From Trematomus loennbergii (taxonomy: Eukaryota > Chordata > Actinopteri > Perciformes > Nototheniidae), in assembly GCA_012861695.1 (NCBI GenBank), contig JAAOOA010000060.1:11395449-11459448 (forward strand): 64,000 bases of DNA, read 5' to 3'. The position numbers were made by a program, and so were the translations under genes. The notes beneath the pieces were generated by a model. The model had not been told where the DNA came from. It searched no databases and was given only the letters and a program-made list of their open reading frames with translations. Each line of letters starts with the position of its first letter. Within the stretch, counting starts at the first letter, position 1. Positions 12,710-24,145 of this stretch are shown here, in pieces.

Positions 12710-13330
12710 GACCTTAACACAAACTGGAGAATCCAAATGCACGACCCACGAGACAGTCTTGAATGTAGCAAAACAATTATTTTTTATTTCAAGAAAACAG
12801 AAAATCCCTCTTAACAGAGTAGGTACTGGATTTAACAAAAAGCGCTCACAAGGAGGAAAAGACAAGCGTAACAAAAAGAGAATTTAAGATTAACTTAAGC
12901 TTACAAAAAATAACAAAATAACAAAACCTGACTAGACTGGAAATCCTCTCTTTGTTGAAGCCTGGCACGACCATCCATGGAAACAAACAAGACGAACTGA
13001 CACGGGACAGGGGAGAGACAGGACTATTTCAACATGAGGTGAGTGGGAACAGGTGGAAACAATCAGGGGCGGGGCAGACGCTGACGAGGGCGGGAAAACA
13101 CACAAAGGGAGGAAGTAACAGGGCCTGAAATGAGACAAGAGGTAAGTACAAAATAAAACAGGAAATGGAAAACGAGACATGACATGAAACACGGGATTTA
13201 ACCAGAGATAAATGACATAAATAACAGACATGACATGAAAACCTGACTAGACTTGGAATGACAGACATAATACATAAACAAAACTAACACATTTGACGAG
13301 ACACAACACATCAGTTGTGTCGAACACAAC
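12710..13330 (-). mobile_element. LTR-like dispersed repeat, inverse orientation
   Basis: On the minus strand this block contains CCCGCCCCTGATTGTTTCCA, GTCAGTTCGTCTTGTTTG and a late GAAATAAAAAATAATTG polyadenylation-type signal, in the same order as in the repeat at 985-1381. It begins next to the hAT element's target duplication. Proteins predicted here are chance frames. Ends are approximate and the LTR class is inferred. Confidence 0.5.
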
Positions 13331-13772
13331 TAGCTCAAGGAACGTCACAAAGGAAGGAGCGCACACAAGAGATTTGCCTAAACAAAAGTAATGTATTAAA
13401 AGTGAACAATTCAACTAATGTGGAATCATTAATGCATGGCCAGAGCTAATAGGCGCGTTCACACCAAGTACTTTTCCCACAGTAGTTCCTGAGAACTTTA
13501 GTTCATGAGAGTTCTTTTAGTTCTGACGAACTAAAGCAGATCGCGTTCACACCAAAATGAGTTCCTGGGGGTGGATTAGGCAAATGAGCCGCTGACGTCA
13601 CTTCTTCTTCTTCTGCTTAGCTTTTCCTGGCAGGCCGCAAACAACTTCACGGCGAGTACAGTAGGTGGCGGTATGCACCTTAAAGTTGCAATCCGCCAAA
13701 AAACCGAGAGAAGAAGAAAAAAAACTTCCGCTTCCGCTGTATGCTTCTGTTTACCTTCCGATCTCAGTCAGA

Positions 13773-13959
13773 CACGCTATGGAGTTGACTGAAGTTGTGG
13801 TTTTGGTGCGGAGTTATTTAAGCCAATAACTCAGCCACAAATACAGATCGCGGTTAAGAAGCCTTAACAAAAGGACTGGACGGCGACAAGCACACGCTAT
13901 GGACATGTTTCGTCAGCTGAGGATGATGACCGTTATCACGCCCAAAAGAACAGCAATGG
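13773..13959 (+). pseudogene. Possible first exon of the Harbinger transposase (degenerate)
   Basis: A frame opening at ATG near 13,779 reads MELTEVVVLVRSYLSQ and then hits a stop. The stretch ends with AGCAATG/GTACGT at about 13,957, a donor-like site, and the next recognisable transposase exon starts at 14,046. Position inside the element and the donor support the reading; no domain is recognised, so this is weak. Confidence 0.3.
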
Positions 13960-14045
13960 TACGTTCAGTAAATCACATTAATACTATCTAATGTAGGATT
14001 TATGGAGTTATGTCGGGCTAATTTGTGTCTTTGTATGTGTTCCAG

Positions 14046-14227
14046 ATATGCGGTGCTTGAAGCGAAACGACTGCAACATGGACAATATCAAAATCCAGGT
14101 GGCAGCATGTTGCGTATTGCATAACCTGTGTGAGCGTCGTGGTGATGAGTACAGGGAGGAATGGACTGCCTTACCGGCGACCCAGCTTGATGACAACCAT
14201 TCATATTTTTTTGTTTATTACAAATGA
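14046..14227 (+). pseudogene. Harbinger transposase C-terminal exon
   Basis: After an acceptor TTCCAG the frame reads RCLKRNDCNMDNIKIQVAAC followed by CVLHNLCERRGDEYREEW and ends at TGA 14,225. The conserved signature is the VLHNLCE block near the end of the DDE nuclease of PIF/Harbinger (HARBI1-like) transposases, which cut and paste the element. Only this terminal piece remains; the DDE residues upstream are not present between it and the left end. It is therefore a fragment and not an active gene. Confidence 0.78.
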
Positions 14228-15106
14228 AAGTAAAATATACACAAGTGTCTTGATTAAATGATTGTAGAATAAGGATTTTGGACGTTTGCCCTGCAGCCAT
14301 GAATTGCATTAAAAGCAGCAAGAAACTTTGAATTGATTTCATTTTATACACATTTATATCTGAGTAGGCAATATCAATATAATCAATTACTGTAGTACAT
14401 GTCATTCATTTATTTGTGATATAAAGTCTGCCTAGGTGGTGCATATTCTGGAAAATCAATTGAGAAACAAAAAGAACAATCTGAAATTGTTTAAATGACT
14501 TCTGATTTGTCTGACCATAGGAAAGAGTTAGATAAGAAATAATACCACTAACATGTCTGTAGTATTGCACAGTAAATAGGCTCAGCAGTTAACACCTTTA
14601 TTATATACCTTTATTATATATCCTCCTATGTTCCCTTACTATAATTAATTAAAATATTGAACTCACAACACTGTTAATTACAAACTTAACCATTTATCTT
14701 TCTATAAATAGTGTTTGTGTTGATGGACGCCATTTTGAAATACAATTGAATGATCTTTTTCAAAGACACATATATGGGGTGGGACACAATAAATAAAGCT
14801 TCGCCAGTTTCATGGTGTCATGATGGTATCAGAATAATCACTTACATGTGATGTATAGGATGCTACACAGGTCACCATAAAGATAAAGTGTCAGGAGAAA
14901 TAAGCAAGATACATTTTCTGTTTAATCGCAATGTAGGTTCTCTTTTATTTATCAGCAGCAGATCAATAAGTGTCAGTAGTATCAAACAATATAATAACAG
15001 TGGCTATATATATATAAAATAACAATAGATATAGAACATAGAGTGCAAAGTGAAGTGTCAGTATTAATAACAGTGGTATATATATAATCACAATAATACA
15101 AAATGA

Positions 15107-15247
15107 ACTGTCCCAAGTGTAGGCAATTTGGGTGAAGTGTCTTGCCCAGGGACACAACGACATGCTGACTGCAGTGGGGTTTGAACCTGTGCTCCCCTGA
15201 TCCGAACACCAACGCACCAGACCACTGCACCACACGCCTCCCAACAA
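15107..15247 (-). mobile_element. tRNA-derived SINE with intact pol III boxes
   Basis: Read on minus, the head has an A box TGGTGCAGTGG (15,222-15,232) and a B box GGTTCAAACCC (15,177-15,187), followed by CAGCATGTCGTTGTGTCCC and GGGCAAGACACTTCACCC. It is the same family as the SINE at 1,785-1,975. It sits within the Harbinger element and so inserted after it. The 3' tail is missing or diverged. Confidence 0.78.
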
Positions 15248-15260
15248 GTCATTGTACAGT

Positions 15261-15538
15261 TTATGAACGACGACAAGTTTTTCTTAATTTTTGTATTGAA
15301 GGCCTGTTGGATTTAATCAGCTCGCTTAGCACTGCCAGAAGCCCAGCCTGAAAGGTATTTTGTTGCTCCACCTGGCACCATGAGCGGCTGGTTGTCCGAT
15401 TCCTGGGCTTGTGTGAATGCAGCAGCCGTTCGTCGTGCATCTCCTTGACACGCAGGTCCTCATTCTCCTTGCTGACCACGGCACGGCAGTCCATCGCCAT
15501 GATGGTGTCAAGGAAGCTGTCATCCCGTGCCCGCTTTC
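15261..15538 (-). pseudogene. Harbinger Myb-like protein, second exon
   Basis: On the minus strand, acceptor CCTTAG precedes GKRARDDSFLDTIMAMDCRA, followed by a charged helix region (SKENEDLRVKEMHDERLL) and a stop just below 15,261. This matches the C-terminal part of the Myb/SANT-like DNA-binding protein that Harbinger elements encode next to the transposase. It joins in phase to the exon ending at 16,792 (DDYE/GKRAR). Between the two exons lies a 23-bp minisatellite in the intron. The gene is judged non-functional because the first exon is disrupted. Confidence 0.65.
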
Positions 15539-15574
15539 CTAAGGTGAAATATGCAAGATATGAATGTTGCAAAT

Positions 15575-16455
15575 TACAGTACAAACTAACACACACATGC
15601 AGTACAAACTAACACACACATACAGTACAAACTAACACACACATACAGTACAAATTAACACACACATACAGTACAAACTAACACACACATACAGTACAAA
15701 CTAACACACAAACTAACACACACATACAGTACAAATTAACACACATACAGTACAAACTAACACACACATACAGTACAAATTAACACACACATACAGTACA
15801 AACTACACACCATACAGTACAAACTAACACACAAACTAACACCACATACAGTACAAATTAACACACACATACAGTACAAACTAACACACACATACAGTAC
15901 AAACTAACACACAAACTAACACACACACAGTACAAATTAACACACACATACAGTACAAACTAACACACACATACAGTACAAACTAACACACACATACAGT
16001 ACAAACTAACACACAAACTAACACACACATACAGTACAAACTAACACACACATACAGTACAAACTAACACACACATACAGTACAAACTAACACACACATA
16101 CAGTACAAACTAACCACACATACAGTACAAACTAACACACAAACTAACACACACATACAGTACAAATTAACACACACATACAGTACAAACTAACACACAC
16201 ATACAGTACAAACTAACACACAAACTAACACACACACAGTACAAATTAACACACACATACAGTACAAACTAACACACACATACAGTACAAACTAACACAC
16301 ACATACAGTACAAACTAACACACAAACTAACACACACTACAGTACAAATTAACACACACATACAGTACAAACTAACACACACATACAGTACAAACTAACA
16401 CACACATACAGGACAAACTAACACACAAACTAACACACACATACAGTACAAACTA
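15575..16455. repeat. 23-bp minisatellite in the Harbinger element
   Basis: The unit ACACACATACAGTACAAACTAAC is repeated about 38 times. Higher-order structure is visible: single CAGTACAAATTAAC variants and short ACACAAACTAAC insertions recur every few units, which suggests block duplication. It lies within the intron between the two Myb-like exons. Confidence 0.93.
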
Positions 16456-16791
16456 GGTAGCATTATGTCCAGCTAGCATGCTAATTGCTAACGATATATT
16501 ATCGTATTTATCCCGGAGGGGAAAACTAGTTTCTAATCCTGAGAGAAACACCTCGCCTGAAACACGATTAGTGCCATGAGTTAGTGAGTTAGTGATTGCA
16601 CTTATTCACAAGTCAAAACGTGTTCATAGCGGCATGGATGAGAATAGCTAGCTAGCTAGATGTTATTAGCCAGCTTGGACATAACGTTAGCAAGTTCTAC
16701 CATGGCTAGCTCGATCTACTGAGCAAATAAAAGTACATCTAAGACCAGTATGTGCAGATTAAAACAGTGCAGTGCATGTATTTTATTTTAC

Positions 16792-16960
16792 CTTCGTAGT
16801 CGTCTCGACATGACTTTGCCAGGTCTGCTAACTTTGCTGATCCACTGAAACTGCATGCAGTAGAAGCTTCAGAATGTGGCGCTTCGCGTCCTTCGAGTAA
16901 ATCGCCAGAAGCGCAGACACATCCTCATCACTCCAATTGATTTATTTGGTGTTGCTATAA
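16792..16960 (-). pseudogene. Harbinger Myb/SANT-like first exon, disrupted
   Basis: On the minus strand the frame reads INWSDEDVSALLAIYSKDAK, the tryptophan-led start of a Myb/SANT-like domain as found in Harbinger accessory proteins. No ATG precedes it in frame; a TAA lies three codons upstream of the Trp. Further on, the frame changes before LADLAKSCRDDYEG, which runs into the donor GAAG/GTAAAA at 16,792/16,791. Missing start and a frameshift mark it as a relic, unless the frameshift is a sequencing error. Confidence 0.65.
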
Positions 16961-17279
16961 TAACTGCTTTCACAAAAGGAATCTCTTCGTGTGTGCTGCG
17001 AAGCGAGGAAATACAATGGCCGCTTAGAACAAAAAATTCTGAGTCAAACGGGCGTGGTTTGCATTCCGCACAGCCAATCAGACGTAGGAACTACTTTCTC
17101 CCACGACAGACCCTGCTCTGTGGCAGGGACTGAAAAGCGAGTCTCGCGAACTAAGTTGAGCTAAAGTAGTTCCTGGGGCTTTTTGGTGTGAACGCAAATA
17201 TATCGTAGTTCTGATGAACTATTGTGGGAAAAGTACACCAAAGTACTCCGGTGTGAACGCACCTAATATAAACACATCT

Positions 17280-17875
17280 TACTGAGACCCGTTTGACACG
17301 GGAACGCAAACGAAACGCAAACGAACCAAATTCGATATCAAAAAGTCTTCCGTTCACACGGATACGGCTCAATAAACGTGTCCCTTCACACGAGACCGTT
17401 CGACCCACTGGAGACGCTGTAGTACATATGCCGGGCCTGTAAGTGGCGCTGTACTTCCGCCACAAAATACACCAAAAGCAGCGAAGAAGACCCCGAGCAT
17501 GGTTGCCATGGTTGCCTGGTTGCCCTTCTGTTTATTCTCCGCGGTGGATTCAGCAACATGTAGTTCATGTAGTTCTCCATGTCCACTTGTTGCTGATGGT
17601 TGTGGTAGAGGAGCTGTAGATGTTGCACTAACATCTGTAGCATGGTCAGTAGCTACTGACCATGCTACAGCAGTGAGCAGCAGAGGTGGGGAGAGGCGGG
17701 CTATGGCTTCATCGTTATCAGGAAAATGATCGTATAGGGCGTACACACGGAGCCGTCCACCTTGGGACCCATTATCGTTTTAAGGGTCCGTTTCCGCGGT
17801 TCCGTTACGGCGTCGTGTGAATCCGGTAGCGGATACAACCCGTTTCGTTCCCGTGTAAACAGCACATGAGTCTGT
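17280..17875. mobile_element. Second MITE-like element abutting the Harbinger copy
   Basis: The left side reads CGTTTGACACGGGAACGCAA and the right side, inverted, GTTTACACGGGAACGAAACG, an imperfect inverted terminal repeat. Repeated CACACGG/CACACGA words lie inside each end. The centre holds a perfect 36-bp palindrome (17,635-17,670). Reading frames of 76-125 codons here show no domain. The exact ends and the family are uncertain. Confidence 0.55.
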
Positions 17876-19375
17876 AACTCAGCAAGATGCCATTAGTCCT
17901 CATCGATCAGTTGAGATTGGTGACATGATGTACGTTTTTGTCAGATAGGAACATGGTCCATTTTGATAAACTACAAAGTCAAGGCCAAGTTATATCTTAT
18001 GAAATAAGCAGTAGAGAGAAATATGGTATTTATGTTTGTGGATTTTGATCGGCTCCAAAATGTAATGGCTTCCTCATTTGTCTATGCTCTTCAAAAACGT
18101 TTTCATAAAAATGGTTGCAGTAATTATTTTTCGTTTGAACTAAAACCAAACTTCCTTGGCAGACTGAATAAAGACGTTTAGTTTGCAGGCCTTGGACAGT
18201 GTGCAGAACTTTTTGACTGTGTATACTTCAGCTTTTTTTTTTAAATGCGTCATTGCATTCATGTGTGTTTGCTTCTTACTCTAACACAAACACACGCACA
18301 CACGAATTCTGGTCCACTCTCTTGGGCCCGCTGCACTTCTTAGCAGCTGCTCGGTGTTTTGTGACACCTTTTCAGGGGTGCTAATGCTGGAGAGCCGTTT
18401 AACAGCCGAGCGTCCGCTGAGCTGCTGCAGGACTCAGTAATGGACGGTTGGCTAAAGGGGGTTAGAGGAGAGGAGGAGGAGGAGGGTGAAGAAGGGTGAG
18501 GGAAGATGTTGTTATGAAGGGGTGTTTCTTATCCCGATCCCATGGCGGCTCCCCTGCTGCGCTGGATGAAAGCTCCCCGACCAGCCGTCGTCGCAGTAAC
18601 TCATTTGCTGAGATTTTCTGCTCGACTGGAGGCACGAGGAAGAGACCCCCCCCCCCCCTCCTCCTCTTCCTCCTCTTCTCTCCCTCAACACTCACAATCT
18701 TTCCATCTCCCTCACACAGGAAGACCTTCAACTTCAGAAATCTTAATTAGGATCATGACTGTGCAGAAGAAAGGGTTCAGAACAAATAATAACTGCATGT
18801 TTTTATAATAAAGTCAAACAAACAGGTAATGAAACCGGCCTCTAACAGTTTGGTGTTAGTGTACAGAAACAAATAAAAGGGTTAAACCTGACTAAACTTT
18901 TTGTAGGAGAAGTAAGAAGCTAAAAATGGCTTACGGTGATTCATCATTAGTCATACTTGTAAGGAAAAAGGATTAAAAAAAAACATTGATTGTATAATTT
19001 ATTATTTTTTGAGACCGAGAGATAGATGTTGATATGCACTGCAAGAATTATAAATCTTTGCTAATTAAAGTCTTTGTTCAGATAAACCACATTAGGCACA
19101 GATAACACACACATTTGTAGGAGAGCCGGTTTTGTTCATGATAAAAACGATTGGACGATAGTTGTTGAGACTTTTCACTCAGAACAGCAAGTCTTAATCT
19201 CATGGTGGCGCGAGAGGAAAAGTCACCAAAGTCTGTAGGATTCATTGTCTGGGAAACATCAACGTTTGTTTGAAGTTTCAAAGCAATCTGTGTTGTCGTT
19301 TTTGAGATATTTCCGTCTGAAACAATGTCTGCCCAACTTTGCCATCTATCCAAGTACACACAGCTACTCACACAC
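17876..19375. other. Gene-free stretch
   Basis: No exon is supported. Overlapping open frames near 18,460-18,810 run through a C-rich pyrimidine tract (about 18,647-18,715) and look fortuitous. The sequence at about 18,310-18,440 is GC-richer and unique. Confidence 0.5.
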
Positions 19376-19430
19376 CCTCTCTCTCCTCTCTCCTCTCTCC
19401 TCTCTCCTCTCTCCTCTCTCCTCTCTCCCT
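19376..19430. repeat. (CTCTCCT)n pyrimidine microsatellite
   Basis: About seven units of TCTCTCC in tandem form a pure pyrimidine tract of roughly 50 bases. Confidence 0.9.
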
Positions 19431-19434
19431 GTCG

Positions 19435-19732
19435 TGTCCGAGCCACGTCATCCTGATAATATTTCCTAATCACCGCTGTGGCACCCTTGAGGGTTCAAAC
19501 GGGTCATTGGCAAGAAGCCATAATCCTCTTCTTGAACTCTGGCCCGACGGCCATTTTAATGGGGTCAAATACTGAAAGCGGATCACATCACATCCTGACC
19601 AGCGGCAAAAACTCTGACGCTGCCGGAGGTGAGAGGACGACTTTCGGGAACACAGCAATGATGTACCTGGAGCAGCTGATAAACATGGGGATTAAAGGCT
19701 GGAGGATCGATAATATTGATGGGTGGTTCATG

Positions 19733-19735
<3 letters not shown>
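19435..19735. promoter_or_regulatory. Unique block, candidate conserved noncoding element
   Basis: This 300-bp stretch between two microsatellites is high in information content and carries no repeat. It includes GGCCATTTTAATGGGGTC and GGAGGATCGATAATATTGAT, homeodomain- and GATA-type words. A 130-codon frame crosses it but runs into the GT array and has no recognisable domain, so I do not call a gene. A regulatory role is inferred only from its uniqueness. Confidence 0.3.

Positions 19736-19818
<83 letters not shown>
19736..19818. repeat. (GT)n microsatellite
   Basis: About 80 bases of pure GT repeat. Confidence 0.95.
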
Positions 19819-19821
<3 letters not shown>

Positions 19822-20485
19822 CAACAAACGCATTAGAACATGTGTGAAATCGGTAAAAATAGCTATTTAATGCGAGGCTACTTTGCATTATGGTGTAACT
19901 AAGCGCAGGTAATTCCATGCAATAACAACGCCTGGACAACAATAGACCTTTTCTTGGGGCTTTTGGCTCTTTTCCAGCTTCCTCTGTGTTATTTTTGCAG
20001 CGACGCTAATCCCGCTTCTAGCAGCGCTCACATCCAGACAAACACTGGCCATGAGTCAGCAAGATTACGGCTTATAGGTTTATTTTTTATCCCACACGTA
20101 TTCTATATGAGTGTGTGCGTATGGGAGAGTCTTACAGAAGGTGAGAGTTCGTGGATTTGCATGATTACATTTCTATAGTTGTAGATTTAGTTATAAGGAA
20201 AAGAGAAAAGTACTTAATTGTCTCTGGATTTATCCCTCTAAACATCTTTGACTTTCTGGATTAGATTGAACATTTTCTTGATTATTTTAAAGTATTATTT
20301 ATTTCCCTCTCAACTCTCATTGTGCAACTATACAGGTGTTTTGATCATTTTGGCTGATTATTGAATGCTTGATTAGCATCTTTCCTACTCACCTGTAAAT
20401 GCAAGACACAATGCACTGACTATAAAGTATCATTGCATCGTGACGTATTGTTTGTTATCATATAGAAGCGTATCTTATCTTATCC
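19819..20485. other. Gene-free stretch
   Basis: Unique AT-rich sequence; I see no feature in it. Confidence 0.5.
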
Positions 20486-20489
20486 ATGT

Positions 20490-20815
20490 ATTTTTTTTCT
20501 TTTAATGTTTATTTTATTCTTTTCTTTTTAATGACTGATTTTAAATGCCATTTTTAAAATGTCTTCCATTTTTGTAAAGCACTTTGAATTACCTTGTGTT
20601 GAAAGGTGCTATATAAATAAACTTGCCTTGCCTTGCCTTGCCTTATCTTATCTTTTAATATACTGATCTTATGTTAAGTTATCGTGTGTTATCGTATGTA
20701 ACGTTTCTTATTATGTCGTATCGTATCTTATTATATCTTATCTAATCTTATCGTTTCCTATTGTAAGGTTTCTTATTTTATCATATCATATTGTATCATA
20801 TCTGGTCTTGACTTC
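20490..20815 (+). mobile_element. LINE 3' tail with degenerate CCTTG/TATCT microsatellite
   Basis: The block shares AATGACTGATTTTAAATGCC and TTTGTAAAGCACTTTGAATT with 1,495-1,693 and continues with GGTGCTATATAAATAAACTTG, a typical L2-like 3' end. It then passes into CCTTG units and about 170 bases of decayed TATCTTAT-type repeats. Confidence 0.72.
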
Positions 20816-21020
20816 TAAGCTCAACTGGACCTCTTAGGTTGCACCAAATGTATGGTTTAATATAAGAAAAATTGCGAAGTGGGTTAGGGTGAGGGGTGCT
20901 CGGGGTTGTCGGGGTCTTTAAGTGAATAAAGGTTGAAGTCAGTTCTACTAACAGGGGCTCTTTGCACATACGCTCCACCAGCTGTTAGCACCCTGCATCC
21001 CTCTGCTCTACCCCCACTAA

Positions 21021-21047
21021 CACACACACACACACCACACACACACA

Positions 21048-21094
<47 letters not shown>

Positions 21095-21110
21095 ACACAC
21101 CACACACACA

Positions 21111-21148
<38 letters not shown>

Positions 21149-21160
21149 ACACAACACACA
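21021..21160. repeat. (AC)n microsatellite
   Basis: About 140 bases of AC repeats with regular CACCAC interruptions, consistent with lost single bases. Confidence 0.95.
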
Positions 21161-22795
21161 GATTTGTTACACAAATCTTAAATGTATGAGCAGTAGCCGA
21201 CATAAATCTGAGGATAGTGGGTGGGTTCACTTGATGAAATAAATTCAAATTAATTATTATAACAAATAATTTAAAGACGTAACTACCCAGAAAATTCTTG
21301 CAATATCAACCTAGACGAAAACATTTGAATAACCGAAAGGTACAGACTAAAATTTTCATGTTAATGGGTTTTAAATGTCTGCTCCGAATTGAAAATGTGT
21401 CCTTTTATTGTCCGGGGAACTTATTTTAGCTCATGATGTAAGGTTACCTCAAATATTGGAAATGAAACCCCGATCCCCTCCAGACTAAATGTACCCAGAC
21501 ATATCATAATCATTCAGAAAACACTGCTTTCATCCACATTTAAAGAGTTAAGCTTATCTCAGGTTATTAAATAACTATGGTGGCTTTCCAATAATTATGT
21601 ATTGAGCTTACTGGAAATAGAAATGTCCCTTTTGGTATAAATACTGTAACTTAATACAACTTCTATCTTTCAGAGTTTTGCTCTTGTAATAGACTTGAGG
21701 TGATTACGCCAATATGTCTCCGTACTGCGTAGTGGCAGTTGATGAATCTCATTAAATTGCACCGAATATTACCTCACTGCTCTTGCATTTCCAACACAAA
21801 ACTTGGTTATTAACCTTGAATTCACCTGCATATTGGTAAGAAATTAAATCAACAGCAATTTTGTGAAAAGCATTACAATTAATCAAATTGGTAGATCTAA
21901 AAATGGAGGTAAAAATCTAAACTAACAACTTTACATGCATAATACTGTATGACATTTTCAAATATTCAACTGCCTAACCTTGAAGGTGCAAAGAAAGCGA
22001 TAAAAATACTTTCTTCAACTTTACAGGTCGTAAAATGACCTTGACATTGACTTCCTCAGAGTGAAGCGTCCTCCTCCTGCAGACCTCCTTCTCTCTCCTT
22101 GCCAAAGTGAAAATCTGTGGAGCTGAAGTGTGGAGTTCTGAAGTTGAGGTCAAACTAATAGAAGGACATGGAGGTGAAGTCCACAGTCTAACTCCCCTCT
22201 CTGGCCATATTTAGAGATGTGACTCTTGGCACCTCTCACAGAAACAGCGTCCCCAGGGGTCAAAGAGGTCGATGCGGTCTGCAGAATCACAACACAATTA
22301 CAGCACTCCTCCTTAAAGAGATGTCCGAGGAGGCTGCAGGGTGGAGGGGTGTGCTTTTTAAACAACCCTGTTGGCTTTTAGCACCACCCCCTGCCGCTAA
22401 AATCTTCTGGTTGTCCGTGCTATGCTGCAAAAAGCGTTTGGGTGTCGCAGCGAGCGTGTTGTGATCCTCTCGCTGTCGGAGTCTGTCACGCTCAGCCTGT
22501 AGATGTGCATTCATCTGCCTCTTTTAACCACCGAGCTGCTCAATTATTCAGCAGCAGTGTGGAGTCAAACATTCCCATTTAAAGATCTAACACTTGTTTG
22601 ACCAGCTGAATGTCCGATAGTCGTGTAGAGACAGACGGGAAAGAGGCTGGGTGAGGGGCGAGGACACCAAACACTTTCAGGCCAAAGACACGCCAAAAAG
22701 GAGAGTCTAGAATCCAATAGAATAAAGACTTTAACTAAAAACCTTTTAAGCATTTAGTCTATTTCTGACAAAATAAGGCATACACTACAGCTTAA
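21161..22795. other. Gene-free stretch
   Basis: Unique AT-rich sequence passing into a GC-richer part (22,020-22,560) with several overlapping short frames and no recognisable product. I find no splice-bounded exon. Confidence 0.5.
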
Positions 22796-23095
22796 TTAAA
22801 GGGGCCCTTTTATGCTAATTCTAAGGTTCATGTTTTTTTCTTGCTGTGACATGTCTCCTTGCTTTAATGTTCAAAAAGCTCTTTGTTGTTCTCATACTGC
22901 CTGTGCTGCAGCACCTCTTTTCACCCTCTGTCTGAAACCAGAGCCCAGTCTGCTCTGATTGGTTGCTCGCCGGATCTGTTGTGATTAGTCAACCGATTAG
23001 AGATGTCCCGCCCCTTAGCCTATCACGCTAACCAATAGAAGCGCGAGTGTTACATAGTGATGACATTAGAAGAAAACCAAGGCGTTCTTCTACTT
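22796..23095. mobile_element. Teleost-type dispersed repeat, family not named
   Basis: The sequence AAGGGGCCCTTTTATGCTAA ... GCTTTAATGTTCAAAAAGCT ... CAGTCTGCTCTGATTGGTTG is typical of a very common fish repeat, and a fragment of it recurs near 9,450-9,475. It has no coding capacity. The class (DNA element or SINE) is not clear from sequence alone. Confidence 0.55.
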
Positions 23096-24055
23096 TCTAA
23101 TGGTATAAATCCTACATTGCATCACTTATTATACCAACAACTGAATATACAAGCATTTTCATATTGGACAATTCTGCAAAACCTTCAATTATGTCCAATG
23201 TCCATCTATTAAGATCAAACAAATCCATCTTTAACCTGTACTTTTGATTAAAACAGCAGGCGGTTTTGAGTATCCTTCAAAGATAAAGTGGTTGAAGGGT
23301 TAATGACGTCTCCTCTCTTAACTTTCTCCCTGATCTCACAGTATCACAGTGTTTGAGGCTCATCAGTCCCCTGATCCATCACATCCTCGCCCCCTTCCTC
23401 GCCCCCCCCCCCCTCTTTCTTTTCCTTTGACCTATCCTTCACCAAGGCCCAGGGTAATCCCATTGAGTTTGGGCAAAACAGAGTTTAAGGGGAAGGAGGG
23501 GTGAGGCGAGAGGCGAGAGGCAGGAGGGAGGGAGGGAGGTTAAGGAAATCGGGTTTAAGCTTCAAACATCACAGACTTCAACCTGCAGCTACAGTGTGTG
23601 TGTTCACTGAAAACAAAGATATATAACTTGTCTCTTTTGATGCATGAGAGTAACATCAGTCCTGGATTGCTGGCTCATTCATTGTTAACACATGACTGGA
23701 TTTAAAGGTTTTCAGTGACAGTAACAATGTAATCCTTGAATTTAAAGGCTAGTCAGACAGGAAGCACTGAAGAGACGTTCATACTTCTCTAAAACCTGAT
23801 TTTACATCTCTGAAAAGGCCTGTCAGCATTAAGTTGTATGATTCTTTGACACAATCGCTTGGTAAAAAGTACAATTTCTCGACTGTTCTCATTACATTTG
23901 CACATGTTTGAATGGCCTAACCTGATTATGTTGCATTGCAGCAAAAGATAAGCGGGACTGAATTCTGAATCGCCATTCTAGCTTCTAAAATGAATAAGAA
24001 GGATGCATTTTATTTCCCAGGACTGAAGTTTGTCTGAATGAATGTTTGTTGTCTG
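23096..24055. other. Gene-free stretch
   Basis: Unique sequence with a C run at about 23,403 and a purine-rich stretch (about 23,488-23,545). No gene is supported. Confidence 0.5.
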
Positions 24056-24136
24056 TCCTTAGCTTATGTAAAGCGGCCTTGGGTCCCTTGAAAGGTGCTA
24101 TATAAATAAAATCTATTATTATTATTATTATTATTC
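24056..24136 (+). mobile_element. L2-like LINE 3' end with (ATT)n tail
   Basis: GTAAAGCGGCCTTGGGTCCC and GAAAGGTGCTATATAAATAA are followed at once by seven ATT units. This is the classical 3' end of teleost L2-like LINEs, truncated to about 80 bases. Confidence 0.8.
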
Positions 24137-24145
24137 ATTGACCAG

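Larger units (their letters stand above)
13451..17264. mobile_element. PIF/Harbinger transposon, degenerate, 3.8 kb
   Basis: The ends are AGGCGCGTTCACACC and GGTGTGAACGCACCT (one mismatch), flanked on both sides by AAT, a 3-bp duplication as expected for Harbinger. GCGTTCACACC is repeated just inside each end (near 13,544 and 17,190). Two gene remnants lie inside: a transposase 3' exon on plus (14,046-14,227) and a two-exon Myb/SANT-like gene on minus (16,792 to 15,261), the usual two-gene content of Harbinger elements. A 23-bp minisatellite (15,575-16,455) and a SINE (15,107-15,247) have been added inside. The transposase catalytic core appears to be missing. Confidence 0.82.

Noticed and set aside
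14963..15276. Minus frames of 62-94 codons
   Set aside because: They are translations of a tRNA-derived SINE.
15575..16455. CRISPR-like regular repeats
   Set aside because: Units are head to tail with no unique spacers, and the genome is eukaryotic.
18462..18808. Overlapping frames on both strands
   Set aside because: They run through a C-rich pyrimidine tract and show no homology I recognise.
19478..19870. 130-codon plus frame as a gene
   Set aside because: It runs into a GT array, has no recognised domain and no clear splice context.
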